A stretch of DNA of 64,000 nt from Branchiostoma floridae (GCF_000003815.2 NC_049984.1:25865330-25929329); one strand, 5' to 3'; counted from the first letter of the stretch, positions 33,916 to 44,406 are shown. Program-made: numbers and translations. The notes: generated from the sequence alone by a model not told the origin.

Positions 33916-34293
33916 GGTAAATGAGACAATGTGAGAAGAGCGACATTGAGCTGATGTAAAATAAAAGACCTGTAAACAATAGTTTTAGACCAGTTCAAGA
34001 TAATTTCTGTACTGTTAACACACACAAAGAAAGTATTGACAAGAGGTGTGTAGATTAAAGAAGCTCGAGAAAAATAGAACTTTTGCTTCTGACAATGTTG
34101 TCCACTAACTCCACCCGAGTCCCTGACGGACTACATCACTATCCCAGTGACAGCCTCGTTGTGAGGCAAGTTGAATCTGGTGCCACAATCAGAATGACAG
34201 GCAAGCATGTTTTGCATAATTTTTGATAGACGAACAAACCAAAGAAGAAATCAAAGATGCTATAGGACTGTTAGTTGAATGCCTGGCTGCTGT

Positions 34294-34517
34294 GCCTGCT
34301 GTGGTCCTAAAGCCGGCTTTACAAATCAAGAATCTAGCTCGGCCGAGTTGTCACCTAGCTCTAAGTTACTACGATGGATGCCCCTGATGCCTACGAACAA
34401 ATGTCAAAATTTATTCCTCGGCATCAGGGTCATACCTCCTCGTAATTAGAGCTCGCTGACAACTCGGCCGAGCTAGATTCTTGATTTTGAAAGCCCGGTT
34501 TAGGATCACCAGCAGGC
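34294..34517. mobile_element. foldback MITE with about 60-bp inverted repeats
   Basis: 34294-34353 (gcctgctgtggtcctaaagc ... ctcggccgagttgtca) is the near-exact inverse of 34457-34517, with about 90 percent identity and a perfect core aatctagctcggccgagttg. The middle is about 100 bp and noncoding. Flanking duplications were not certain. A partial relative lies at 35259-35340. Confidence 0.8.
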
Positions 34518-34519
34518 CC

Positions 34520-34675
34520 AGTAAGCGGGCCTTTAAAGAAACAGTCGTAAACCGTCTTTGAATTCCTTCTTTGGGATGGGTCCTCCCATCTAAAATTTGC
34601 AAAATCTTGCCTTCCCTGCCCTTCCAGATGAGTCCACCGAAATCTAATTTGCTTCTCAACAAGGTTGTTACCTCG
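34520..34675 (-). pseudogene. LINE ORF2 C-terminal fragment
   Basis: The minus frame reads LRSKLDFGGLIWKGREGK, LQILDG, then QRRFTT, the pattern VRSxLxYGxxVW...LxxLExVQRRFT seen after the RT thumb of CR1/L2-like LINEs. Truncated by the MITE on one side. Confidence 0.55.
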
Positions 34676-34723
34676 AAAAAAGTTTTTTGACAGCCCCGTA
34701 TCTCGGGGTTGTTTTAATGGCAG

Positions 34724-35258
34724 CCGTTTTTATAAAAAAAAATTTTTATTTAACATTTTATAAATTTAAAATTTTTATTTATATTAAATTAAAATTTTTA
34801 TTTTTTTTATTTAAAATTTTTTTTAATTTATATAAATATTTTTATATTTTTATTTCTTAAATAATTTAAATTATTTTTTAATAAATTTATTTAAATTTTA
34901 TATTATTATTAATTTAAAAATATTAAATATTATATATTTAAATTTTAAATATTTTTAATATTAAAAAATTTTATAATTAATTTTAATTTATTTTTTAAAA
35001 ATAATTTTTAAATTATTTTAAATTAAAATATTAAAATTTTATCAATAAATTAATTTTTAAAATATTTATATTATATAATAATTTTATTATTATATTTTTT
35101 AAATAATAAATTTTTTTTATAATTTATTTTATAATATTAATTTTTTGGTAATAAGTTTTTTTTTAAATTAAAAAATTATTTTATTAAAATTATTATTTAT
35201 ATTTTAAATTATTAGAATTTATAATTTTTATTGATATTTATAAATTAAATATTTTATT
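34724..35258. repeat. 535-bp tract almost wholly A/T
   Basis: I count about eight G or C bases in about 535, giving roughly 98 percent A+T, without a clear repeat unit. Both edges are abrupt over about 20 bases. The right edge runs straight into an AT-shifted partial copy of the foldback MITE. Confidence 0.9.
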
Positions 35259-35340
35259 GCTCGGCATTAAAGTCATAAATTTTATCAACGTAGAACTTGA
35301 TGACAACTCGGCCGAGCTAAATTCTTGATTTGTAAAGGGG
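35259..35340. repeat. partial, AT-shifted copy of the foldback MITE
   Basis: gctcggcattaaagtcat and gacaactcggccgagctaaa align to 34430-34490 of the full copy. In the aligned part the differences are mostly G/C in the left copy and A/T here. Confidence 0.65.
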
Positions 35341-35594
35341 GTTTAAATGCTGCGATGCTTGTGATAAAACTAGCTGTTGTGCCTGCAGTAGACCTGGATG
35401 CGGTGCCTGCTGAACCCCTGGCTGCGGTGCTTGCTGAACGCTTGCTGTGTTGCTTGTTGCTGACCGGGTAGACGGACACCGTGCTGCTGCTGTGGCGGCT
35501 GGGCTTGCGCCTGCTGCTGGCCTTGTTGTCCACCACGTGGGCGAACCTTTTGTAATCCTGGAGCGGGTAGCCTTGGTGTTTGCGACGTCATTAC
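35341..35594 (-). CDS. Gln/Pro/Ala-rich exon, low complexity
   Basis: After acceptor gggtttctgcag two frames stay open. One gives QQGQQQAQAQPPQQQHGVRL. The other gives a repeated VQQAPQPGVQQAPHPGLLQ. Reading choice is uncertain, as usual for repeat-rich exons. The product would be disordered. The 3' end runs into the foldback repeat. Confidence 0.35.
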
Positions 35595-35741
35595 TGCAGA
35601 AACCCAAAAACATACACCGTGAGACAACAGAATACACCTCTCAAATCCTACGCTACCCACCAGAGTGTACTTTCACCAGGTCGGAGTAGAACAGGCTCCG
35701 TTGGATCAAGGGCATATGTAGTTTGAGGGTTTTGCACACAC

Positions 35742-35856
35742 CTTTCGGTACATGTCAAGGACTGACATCGCATCAGTCCAGCCCTTTACCTCCCCGGTTT
35801 CCATGGTCATCTTCCCCTGCAGCGCCACTGTGATACGTCCATATGTTAGCTTCATC
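35742..35856 (-). CDS. small internal exon, unknown protein
   Basis: Acceptor ctttctgttacag, donor gtgtgtg, 115 nt. The best frame reads MKLTYGRITVALQGKMTMET, then VKGWTDAMSVLDMYRK. No family recognised, and the phase does not match the exon at 36675-36845 directly. Confidence 0.45.
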
Positions 35857-35982
35857 CTGTAACAGAAAGCATCAGTCTTAATGAGTTTTGCTTCCATGTT
35901 TTGTTGTTGGATGCAGATGCTCGAAATTAATATGCAATATTCTGTGTGTTCAGCAACAACCTCCTGGTGTTGAGTCCATAGG

Positions 35983-36415
35983 TAGGGGTGGGTACCGGTA
36001 CAGAAAATTCAGGTCCAGGTCCGGTTCAGGTCCAAAGGATCAGGTCCAGGTCCGGACCTGAACCTGGACCTGATTCAGTATGACTCATACCAATGGTCCA
36101 TTTCACTACAAAGAAATATGTTTGGTGGAGTATTAGACTTACACTGGCGTTTTAAAATCCTACAACGCTAACTGCCTCCGTACGATCGGCTGTAAAACTT
36201 GGTAGAAATGACTATGAACAAAAATCTACTTCACTCTTGTTATTTTCTTTCACCTGCAAGCGCCAAAACGTGTGAATACCTGATCAAATAATCTGTAAAA
36301 ATTCTAATCGGTCCAACATCCGGTCCACCTAATTTTTTCAGGTCCGGTTTTTCTGGACCGGTCCAATAAGAAAAATCGGTTTTGTACCGGTACACTGTAC
36401 CGGTACCCAGCCCTA
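35983..36415. mobile_element. hAT-like MITE with 8-bp target duplication
   Basis: The ends are TAGGGGTGGGTACCGGTACAG and its inverse TAGGGCTGGGTACCGGTACAG (20 of 21). The flanks are TCCATAGG (35975-35982) and TCCATAGT (36416-36423), 7 of 8 alike. An 8-bp duplication and a YAGGGxxGGG terminus are hAT features. The inside is noncoding and contains nested palindromes of aggtccaggtccgg and ggaccggtcc. A truncated relative may lie at 28756. Confidence 0.8.
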
Positions 36416-36674
36416 TCCATAGTGCATGATTGGAAAACAACAATTTACTGTTAAATCAAACAGGCATTAAGTTCAGGACTAATGGTTAGCAGGGAAATGA
36501 GCTGATAAAGAGGAATGACATTCTAACAAGATGGATTTATGTACCAGACGCATGTACCTTAAGTGTTTCAGCTATTTACACAATTTATTGAAATTCATTG
36601 AATTAAATTTTCAGTTTCTGCTGTTCGCTTTGCACCTTCTGTGATGTTTTCGAGGTGCAACACAAGACTCACCT

Positions 36675-36845
36675 CAATCTTTCCATCCGAACGTACCAGC
36701 CTATTGACAAGGGCACCAGTCAAAGGATCTTCACCCCTGGCTATGTTAAAAGTGGCTCGCTGAATGTGATTTTGAACCTTCCTCTTGTGTGAATTCTGCA
36801 CTAGATGGTGCTGTAGGCCAATCACATGCACATTGATGGTGCACA
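36675..36845 (-). CDS. internal exon, 57 codons, unknown protein
   Basis: Acceptor ttcggcttaatag and a strong donor gtgagtc bracket INVHVIGLQHHLVQNSHKRK, NHIQRATFNIARGEDPLTGA and then NRLVRSDGKIE. No family recognised. Only one of the three frames is open, which supports a phase-2 start. Confidence 0.55.
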
Positions 36846-36952
36846 CTATTAAGCCGAAGGAAACGGATAATTATTTCAAACAGTTGCCACAATTAACTCA
36901 ATTAACAGAGCTCTGTGATACAGATAAAATGTACATGCACAATAGATTCATA

Positions 36953-37165
36953 TTACTGAAACTCAACTGTTTCATGGGCTTTCTTGTAGAGCCTCTTGAT
37001 GTCTCTGGCCCTGACTCCTTCACTACATTCGCTGGGCTGGGCCAACATCATCTGTGCTGTACGGCTTTTGTACTCCTGCATTTGTTCGGCCGTCAGGCTG
37101 CGCCAGGCCGCAGCAGCGTCTTTCGTCACATTACTGCCAGATTTACCTTGACAGAATGTGTCCAT
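36953..37165 (-). CDS. HMG-box-like exon
   Basis: The frame contains KDAAAAWRSLTAEQMQEYKS, matching the W..L...E...Y core of helix 2 in HMG boxes (AxxWxxLxxxxxxxYxxxA). A donor-like gtaata follows at FCA/GT. Helix 1 is not evident in the preceding residues, so this is an HMG-like rather than a complete box. Just upstream, an acceptor atgtaaatacag opens another frame (PLEALVGGYEVFLPKLVMEY) that could be a separate exon. Confidence 0.45.
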   Translation of the reverse strand: MDTFCQGKSGSNVTKDAAAAWRSLTAEQMQEYKSRTAQMMLAQPSECSEGVRARDIKRLYKKAHETVEFQ

Positions 37166-37682
37166 CGTTAAATGTAGGGGATCTTTATTGGTGGAATCTT
37201 CGTCCCAATCAAACCGTCCTTGTACTCCATGACCAGTTTTGGTAGGAACACCTCATAACCGCCCACGAGTGCCTCCAACGGAACTGTATTTACATTCTTG
37301 GTAGCGGTCACGTTTCATTTCCCCCTGGCTTTAATGTTAGTTAATATAGTTAGGGCAGTAGGGCTTGCCGTTGCAAGGCTAGCGGGGCACGCCACTGCTC
37401 ACGTACTGGACGACCTTTCTAGGTACATGTCCGTATCCTTGACAGGTCTTTTACTGGAGGTAATAACCATTGTTCAACTGGGCATGTACATGCTAATCAC
37501 TGGAATCAGATGTAGGCAGTTTGGGCACGATTGGTATATTTGTCCTCGATTTGCCCCATTCCACTCAACGTTCCCAGCACCTATAGTATTCACAGTTGGC
37601 ACTCTCACGTACCCCGGCTGTCCCCCTACATCGTACGTAAGGGTTTGTGGGGGTCTTCTCGTTCGCCTTGGTCTGTCTGCAT

Positions 37683-37786
37683 CAACTTCCTGGTTTCTAC
37701 CTGGTGTACTCCCCCTATCCTACTCAGAGATATCTGGCACTGCATCAACTTCCAAGTTCCTGGTTTCTACCTGGTGTACTCCCCTG
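37683..37786. repeat. direct repeat about 60 bp apart
   Basis: ctggtttctacctggtgtac occurs at about 37690 and 37758, each preceded by gcatcaacttcc and followed by tcccc. Confidence 0.8.
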
Positions 37787-37959
37787 CCGCTGGCCTATTC
37801 CGTGTAGTCGCGAAGATCTCACAGTGCTCCATTTGCATCAACTTAAAAGGTACAGAGAAGAGGCAAATTTGATTGATTGTGTGAACAGTTCCAATATATT
37901 AATTCTAGTTGTCTATGATATAAATTACAGGAAGGAGGAATAAAGTAGGATTTAGTCAC

Positions 37960-39110
37960 ATTTAACATTAAATCGCACCATGGAGAGTATTTTTTTGTAG
38001 ACATGTGGAGTTACTTGTTCAGCCCACTTGCTAGGTTTGTGATGTGTGGACGTGGTGGAGGATCCTTCTTTGTCTGGGCTCTCTACTTGTGTGTTTTCTT
38101 TCCTATAATAAAATGACGCACTCGTCTGACCATCGTCACAAGGCCATAGTTGGATATTCTTGCAATATATGTTTGGCTTGTGAATAATGGGAAGCATTTT
38201 TATTGTGTTTTTGTCACTAATGGCATTGATTGTTAGTAATGGAATTCATTTAAGGCGTTTCTTCTTCGAGACACTAGCCTTTGACCAAGAACAAACTCCC
38301 TTGAACCCTGCACAAACGGGAAGCAAGTACATGGTTATATTAGTAAATGCCTAATATTTATATATCAGCAAAACTATACCTTGAAAGGCAACAGAAAAAT
38401 ATGTTTTACTTTGAAAGGCAGCATATAAATTTTTACTGTGAAAGTAAAAGCTGTGTACTGTTAGCGTGTCCCTGCTCCCGTTCAGTGGGTCCCGAGTTGT
38501 TTAGCCGCAAACTCCCCGGGCAAGCCAGGTCAGCCATGATAGGAACTCAGGGGCACCAAGAGTTCGTAGGATTAGTGCAGCGGCACGGTTACTCGACGAT
38601 TTGTTTATTTGCCGTATATCAAGGCTCTGTGACTGTTGTGCAGGTATAAATACTGATGCAACAGTACTTCGGCCTCAACAATATTTGTCCTTTTCCTTGA
38701 TGCCTGTGAAGGTACACGTGTCAGCACAGTCTGTCCTAGCTCGTGCATGGATGTGTGTGTGTGGGGTGTGGGGGGGGGGGGGGGGTGGATCCGTTAGTTT
38801 GTTCCGGACCATCGGGATGTCAACTTCTTTGCTAAGCTGCCTGGCGCGATTTCGTAACTGAGCTACCCTTGCCAGCCAGGCATTTCTGCTTCTGGTTTAT
38901 GTCTCAAATATCAAGCTATATAAGAACCTATTTCCAAAGAAAGTACCACAAGTAAAACACTCCCTATTAAGGCTCTCTCTGATTCTGACGTAATCGTCAT
39001 ATCTAGCTCTTGCTCACTACTGATAATACGAAAGCCGCACTCGTCGCAGGTCTCCGACTCTGTATGGCAAGTGCATGAAATAATGTCCCTCGCTGAAGCA
39101 GGTTTTCCGA
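37960..39110. other. stretch with no supported gene
   Basis: A minus frame at 37952-38197 is polar (KENTQVESPDKEGSSTTSTH) without clear splice sites. A G run (38772-38786) and TG repeats lie near 38755. Nothing else is seen. Confidence 0.45.
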
Positions 39111-39114
39111 TGGC

Positions 39115-39354
39115 AGTTTACTACAGCTGCTGCACATGATACATGGCCGGACTGAACACACGTCTTGTTTCCACACAAGTGACTATTTGCATTGACGGCT
39201 CTAACCTATTGTTTACGTACTTACATGAAAATACCAGCCTGTGGACGTTTAGAGTAAACCACCGATGATCGACGTGCGACGGCACCTTCAGGCTACTGTA
39301 ACCTCTTCTGTGAATATAGCCCGTCCACAGCCGACACCCAGCCTCTGTGTTCAC
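39115..39354 (-). pseudogene. His-Me finger (HNH-like) endonuclease zinc-loop domain, 5' part
   Basis: The frame reads GCRLWTGYIHRRGYSSL, then TLNVHRLVFSCK. C..WTG...GY......VHR matches the first zinc ligands and the catalytic-site His region of the zinc-binding-loop homing endonuclease domain (I-PpoI type). The expected SHxCxxxxCxNxxHL follow-up is only vaguely present in shifted frames toward 39050. It probably is a decayed copy; compare 47135-47464. Confidence 0.55.
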
Positions 39355-39569
39355 TGATTTGTCAGCAAGTCTGTCCTTAGTTTTATTCTAAAGTCCTCTA
39401 GAAGGGGGCTGAAGTAAAAGTTTGTCATCTCCCGTTACTGATTACAAAAGAAGGCGCAATGCGTTCTAAGAAAATTATTCCACTTTACTCGACGTATTTC
39501 CATCCTTTCCACCTCTTAATCCTTTTTCCGACTTCAAACAACTTTTATCACCAAGATTCGAGTCCGAGT

Positions 39570-39776
39570 CTATTCTTTACAGAAGCATTCTACACTGGAC
39601 GGCAAGTCAGAAAAGATCTCTAGTTCGTCATTGTCCATCTTCGGTGTATCTGTTTCTATTGTGTACCAGTGCGCGAGTAGCAGGCCTCTCATGATGCGCC
39701 CCTGTGCATGTGATATCTTGTCTGACTTGCTTTTTAAGTTCATCTGCGTCAATAGCCACCCGTGGGACCTTTCCAT
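39570..39776 (-). CDS. possible exon, unknown protein
   Basis: A short frame reads GWLLTQMNLKSKSDKISHAQ, GRIMRGLLLAHWYTIE, then MDNDELEIFSDLPSS. It is protein-like in composition but without recognised domain; splice limits are unclear. Confidence 0.3.
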   Translation of the reverse strand: MERSHGWLLTQMNLKSKSDKISHAQGRIMRGLLLAHWYTIETDTPKMDNDELEIFSDLPSSVECFCKE

Positions 39777-40123
39777 TTGAAAAATGATGCATATTCAGTT
39801 AGAGTACTTTGTTTTGGAACTAAGACCACAGCAATTATGAATTAGAATCTACGTTTACTCACTTTCGAAATCAAACCGCTTCTGTCAAGGATTGACTTTA
39901 AAATAAGTCACGTATGGTACTTGTTGAGGGTTGAGGCTCGACACTGTAATCAGTTGTCGTGCCCCCAAGCGTGCCCGCCTCAATCCGTGCCCATTCAGGC
40001 ACGGAATGGGGCACAGCCCGACTGCCCAGGTCTGTGCCCGGAAGGGCTGTCCTCTTCCTGCTTATTGTCTTCCTGCACCCGCCTATCTTCACTCATGCTG
40101 TTGTCATCGTCATCCTCGGGTGC

Positions 40124-41404
40124 TCAGATGTACATCTCGGCGGCGCGTCCTGATGGCCTCAGCCTGTCTGTAAAGTCCAAGTCCTTTCTCTTTCTCTCCT
40201 TGTTGGAGGAAGGGGTTGTGTTGTTCCTCCGGTTCAGGTCCAGGACTGCCTGGCACCTTAGCACCATGTCGGTCAGTCTGGGTGTCCGCCACTGAGGCGG
40301 CTTCACCCAGACGACCGTCTTGTCTTCCTCGTCACTTTCTTCGTCCGACATGTACATCGGTCCTGAGTGTTGGAAGAACCCATACTCCTCCTCATTGAGC
40401 AGCTCCAGCGCGACACGCAGCCTGGACTTGAATAGCTGAGTAGCATAAAAAAAGGAATGTTAAGCAAAGGGGGATACATTGCCCGTAGGACTAGGCTGTA
40501 ATTATTTTACTAGGGTTCCGTCTTGGCACAACCCATCTTCAACCTCAAGGTAAGCAGCATGCTACTTAGTTTCTGAGACAGTGTTGTGCAGGCCTGGAGT
40601 GTAGCCAGCCAAGGGTACATCCCTTAGCTGGTTGATGTACACCCCTTTAGCTGGCTACACTCCTTGGTCAGTTTGATACTATCTTGTGATCTGCAAGATC
40701 TGCTTGGAGATTCCCATACAAATTGGTAACATTAGTAGGTATTCGAAAAATTAGACAGGCTGATACTCAGGCTGGGTGTTACTAAGTTGATTTTAATTCT
40801 TAGTGCACAGGGCGACAGTGCACCTGCAAGACACTGTCTCCGAAACTAAGTAGCAAGCTGCTTACCTTGAGGTTGAAACTGGGTTGTGCCCAACAAGATA
40901 TTGCAGCAAGGCAAAACTTCTTTCAAAGCCTTTGTTTTTATATCTGACTTTTTTTAATTTCAAATTTAGTCTGAGTGCAATACTTGAAACAGAAAGAAGC
41001 TGCTCAAAAATGTGGACATGAACAATCCCCCACCCGTTAATTTTAATTCTGATCTCTTCCTTCACTACATGCAAGAAGGTAAATGTACATACCCTGTCTC
41101 TCCTGCTCGTCATCTTCTTCTTCGCCTTCGTCATCTCTGCCTTCCCTGCCTCATCTGTTGACTCTCCATCATGTGCCGGGGGCTGTCCCTGGGTGGGGGG
41201 CTGGGGCTGTGCCTCCAGGGGCTGTGCCTGGGGCTGTCCCTGGGTAGGCGGTTGGGGCTGTGCCAGGGGCTGCACCTCCTAATGTAGACATTAGTGTTGG
41301 CCCGTGATTACAGCTCCAGTAGTCTCCTGGCTCCACCCGTCCGAAGATAGGCTGCAGGTTGTTGTTCCCTAAAACTTTTAAGAACTGCCACTCCCCATCC
41401 CTGA
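40124..41404 (-). CDS. 3' end of a gene: Pro/Gln repeat region and YGFF/ESDEED/PPQWR domain
   Basis: The terminal exon 40124-40435 (acceptor tatgctactcag) reads LFKSRLRVALELLNEEEYGF, FQHSGPMYMSDEESDEED, then WVKPPQWRTPRL and a basic tail ending TGA. It joins in phase 0 to the upstream exon ending at 41086 (donor gtatgt) with KAKKKMTSRRDR, preceded by a repeat of QPPTQGQP units. Further 5', from acceptor catccctgaaaag/ttttcag near 41402, a frame reads DGEWQFLKVLGNNNLQPIFG, then VEPGDYWSCNHG; one frame change separates it from the repeat. The SxEExxxEDxxVxxxPxWR layout recurs in unnamed transposon-associated proteins of cnidarians and amphioxus. The intron holds the MITE at 40522-40897. Confidence 0.55.
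40522..40897. mobile_element. MITE with about 73-bp inverted repeats carrying splice-donor-like sites
   Basis: Left arm 40522-40592 and right arm 40823-40897 are inverted repeats, close to 90 percent alike over more than 65 bases. Both contain caacctcaaggtaagcagc, in which AAG/GTAAGC is a canonical splice donor. The centre has a second palindrome (gtagccagc..aaggg ... cccctttagctggctac, 40611-40666). Terminal duplications are uncertain. Confidence 0.8.
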
Positions 41405-41409
41405 AAAGT

Positions 41410-42225
41410 AACGACGGAGAAATGATTTGATGTCTAGAGACAGCCTTAATTCAGGGTTGTGCTTCAGTTTGTGGTGGCTTCCTATCAGTATATTATTCCC
41501 ATAAATTTGGAAATATTAAGCTAAGTGTGGGAGGCAGGAACATCATACAAGTAAGACAAGCAGTCTTGCTGCTTCACAGTTGACCAGCATCTACCCTGGG
41601 ACTAAAATGGCTGGTACTCATTAAGAAAATTCCCGGAGATATATTAAAAACTGTGATACAGTCATTTGTTCTATCACATCTTGATTGTCCACTGATGAAT
41701 GGAATTGCCATTCTCCTACAGTTGTCATGCAGGAAGTTGAGCCTTGCTTTTGTTCGATCAAGTGGTGTAATATCTGTTGATGTGGTTGTATGGCTGCAAT
41801 GCTACATCGCAATTCCCGTATTTAAGTTTCTTCAACCGTTTAAAGCAGGAATGCCACATGTATATAGCTTTCAAAAGGCCTTAATCTGTATTTGCTACAT
41901 TGTTGTATTAAAAAAAAATCATGTTACAGAAATGTTGTTATCTTTACCATGTTCTGTGTGATCATAGCATATGACATCTATCATACAATACCAAGGAGGT
42001 TATTTCGTTGTACATATGTACATGAAATTTCCTAGACTTAACGAAAACATTGACTGTGTCATCATAGCATAACAATACATATTCGCAAATTCCCTAATCG
42101 CTGTGGAACAAAAATAATAGACATAAGTGTAGGTCCAAAGGAAAACTATTTGTGCTGGACATGAGCGTTCATCTGCATCAAATGCAGCTGTCCCTGGATT
42201 CAGCACAGACCTACAGATCCTTCCA
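41410..42225. other. stretch without recognised genes
   Basis: Only short frames are present; the left part may contain introns of the 40.1-41.4 kb gene. Confidence 0.4.
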
Positions 42226-42230
42226 TGACA

Positions 42231-43640
42231 TTATGGACACCGTGACGGCCAGGAAACATCCATCCTACTATCAAACAGCGATGGCTGGCAAACATCATTA
42301 AGGTCTGCTCCATGTCTGTCAGTGTTCACTGCTTTCACCAACCCAAGTAAGCGGAAGACTGGCCCTGTCACTGTCTTGTCCAGTATTCCTAATAAGGCGC
42401 GAACCCCAGCAAGGTAGACTTTTTGTTTGGCATCAGCCTTCACGGCTTTCAACAGGCCATTCGGGTCTGGCCAAGAGGACACAAAGCTTGTGATGTGCTT
42501 GTGGTGAGGGTAGACTGCTGCACCGTTGTAGAGGAGTATGTTGAATCTGTTCCCACGAAAGGTAACCATATGGTTATTTTCTTCATGGTAATGATGGAAC
42601 ATGTGCGTTTGGAAGTAGTGCGGGAAACCTGACTTCTCGTTGCCGTGATCTGTAAAAGCATTACATGCTGTCCTGATTAACCTTCCAGCACCCGACTCTC
42701 CCTGCTGTGAAAATGCCAGGGGATTTTCCCTTGCGACACAGCATCTTCAAAGACTTTCAGAGTACTATTAGCCTCTGCACCAAAGTTGACCAACAGGTGC
42801 ATCTTGCAAAAGTAATAATTGCACATCTTTGAAAGTTCATCTTTAACTTCATCTGTCAGGGAGTCCCAGTTGTCTTCTACTACGGGAAGCAGCTCCCTGC
42901 GCATGTCTTGTAGCTGCTCATTGAACAGTGGGTTCGTTGCGCCACGATCAGACGTTGTTGTGAAGGATGTCACAATCTGCGCTGTTTTCTTTGCAACATC
43001 CTCACCAGGACTGCATAACACTTCAGCCAGCTCTCTACATGACTCCTTGAAGCTTGCTGTTATACCAGCGGCGTCCCCACTTGGGATTTCTGACATACTC
43101 ATTGTCAGTGCCCTTCCAGATGGTAGAGTCTCGTCAAAGGTCTGATATTTTTTGAAAAATTTCGATGTGCCATCTTGATGCAGGCAATTCCTCTTGTTCT
43201 GTTCTTCTCCAGAAAGGAGGGCTTCCGCTACCTGACACTTCGCCAGGATATCGGCTTCCACTAAAAGCGTTGACTGAAGTCCAAGACTGGGAAGGCGATG
43301 TACTGTCATGTTGGCCAACCTTTCCAGGGCGGTTCGAATGACGCCATCAAATTTACTCATTGACACCCCTGACGTCAACAGAGTTATCACAACTTCTCTA
43401 ATCTCGTCATTGTACTTTCCATCCTGAAATGAGGTGAGTTTTTGTCTCCATGAGGGCTTGGATTTGCTTCAACTCAGTGTTCTCTGTTTTGAGATCTTTT
43501 AGCTTCTCAGTCAAATGTTCAACAGTCGCCTCAAGATCAACTTGTACTCTCTCTTTCTCGGCTGCCATCTTCTCGAGTTTCAACTCAAGCTTTCACCTTG
43601 AGTCCTGCAGAGACTTGACCTGTTTTTTTTTGTAGTTCCG
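42231..43640 (-). pseudogene. large transposase-like gene of an uncharacterised family, damaged 5' coil
   Basis: Exon 42682-43423 (acceptor cacctcatttcag, donor gttaat) and exon 42231-42649 (acceptor atgcttttacag) join in phase 1 to give about 385 residues. They read DGKYNDEIREVVITLLTSGV, ERLANMTVHRLPS, CLHQDGTSKF, then SEIPSGDAAGI, LFNEQLQDMRRELLPVVEDN, FRGNRFNILLYNGAAV and LDKTVTGPVFRLL. DGTS/DGTTK in a strand-like context, then a helical region and VTGPxxRxL, is a pattern I know from many unnamed zebrafish, amphioxus and cnidarian proteins suspected to be transposases; the superfamily is not settled in my memory. Upstream (43430-43640) a leucine-heptad coil (LTEKLKDLKTENTELKQI) is one base out of frame and has an in-frame TGA, so this copy is probably dead. 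Confidence 0.65.
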
Positions 43641-43721
43641 AAAGTTGTGCCTCGACTCTCAGCTTCACTAAACTCCCCACAGCTTGCCGTACTCTCTACC
43701 TACGTATGGTAGACAGAAAAC

Positions 43722-43960
43722 TCAACAACAACTGGGTGCGCAGGATGTACCTGAGTTGTCGCACCTGTTGGCTGAGGTCAGCCACCATTTCCACAGATCT
43801 AGTGCAGTCTTGCACAGTGTCAGGGACTTGCATCCTTTAAACTCCTTCTGGATTTCTGTGCCCGCGAATATAGCCAAGTGTGCGCGTCTCTCCTCGTCTG
43901 TCCACACACCGAACTCGCTGCTTAATGCCGTATTCGCCTATTTTTCACTTGAGCCCACGT
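43722..43960 (-). CDS. possible upstream exon of the same gene
   Basis: A frame reading VWTDEERRAHLAIFAGTEIQ, then KEFKGCKSLT passes into a donor-like gtacatc at 43748. The alternative frame at the exon end is coil-like (QQVRQL). It could be the 5' exon of the transposase-like gene or independent. Confidence 0.3.
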
Positions 43961-44406
43961 CTGGAATGCTTACCTCCCTTATCTCTGGACCGAATGTTTC
44001 TCTTTAGGACCGAATGACAGGTGCCTTAAATTAACACATCCGATATCTAAACGGTAGCACCCGAGAGCGCCATGTCTCATGTTCCCCTTTTGATATCAGC
44101 CCTAAAGTGGCTAATATATTAAAGCCCTACAATTTACGTATTCCCAAGGGGCTTGAGAGCCAAGGCTTTGGGGAACTACCAGATATTGAGGTCCTTTTTT
44201 GCACTGCTTGTGGATTTGATGGAGAGTTTAGCCCTCTCCATCTGACGGTCTCTTTTTCCGAGGATTTGGGGTTTAAACTGAGGAAAGGAGTATGGATTTT
44301 GTGCTCCCTTTCTTCAAGATATGACCAAAGTATACTTTCAGGTAGTCACACTTACAGTCTGTGTATGGGCACAGAAGTGTTGGATTTATACCCCATACAG
44401 TCGCCC

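Noticed and set aside
36675-37165. Direct joining of the HMG-like exon to the 36675-36845 exon
   Set aside because: The donor after FCA gives phase 2, which leads to a stop in the next exon. They may be different transcripts or an exon is missing.
42819-43145. Plus-strand 108-codon frame
   Set aside because: It lies antisense to the transposase-like exon and is low-complexity Ser/Thr-rich.
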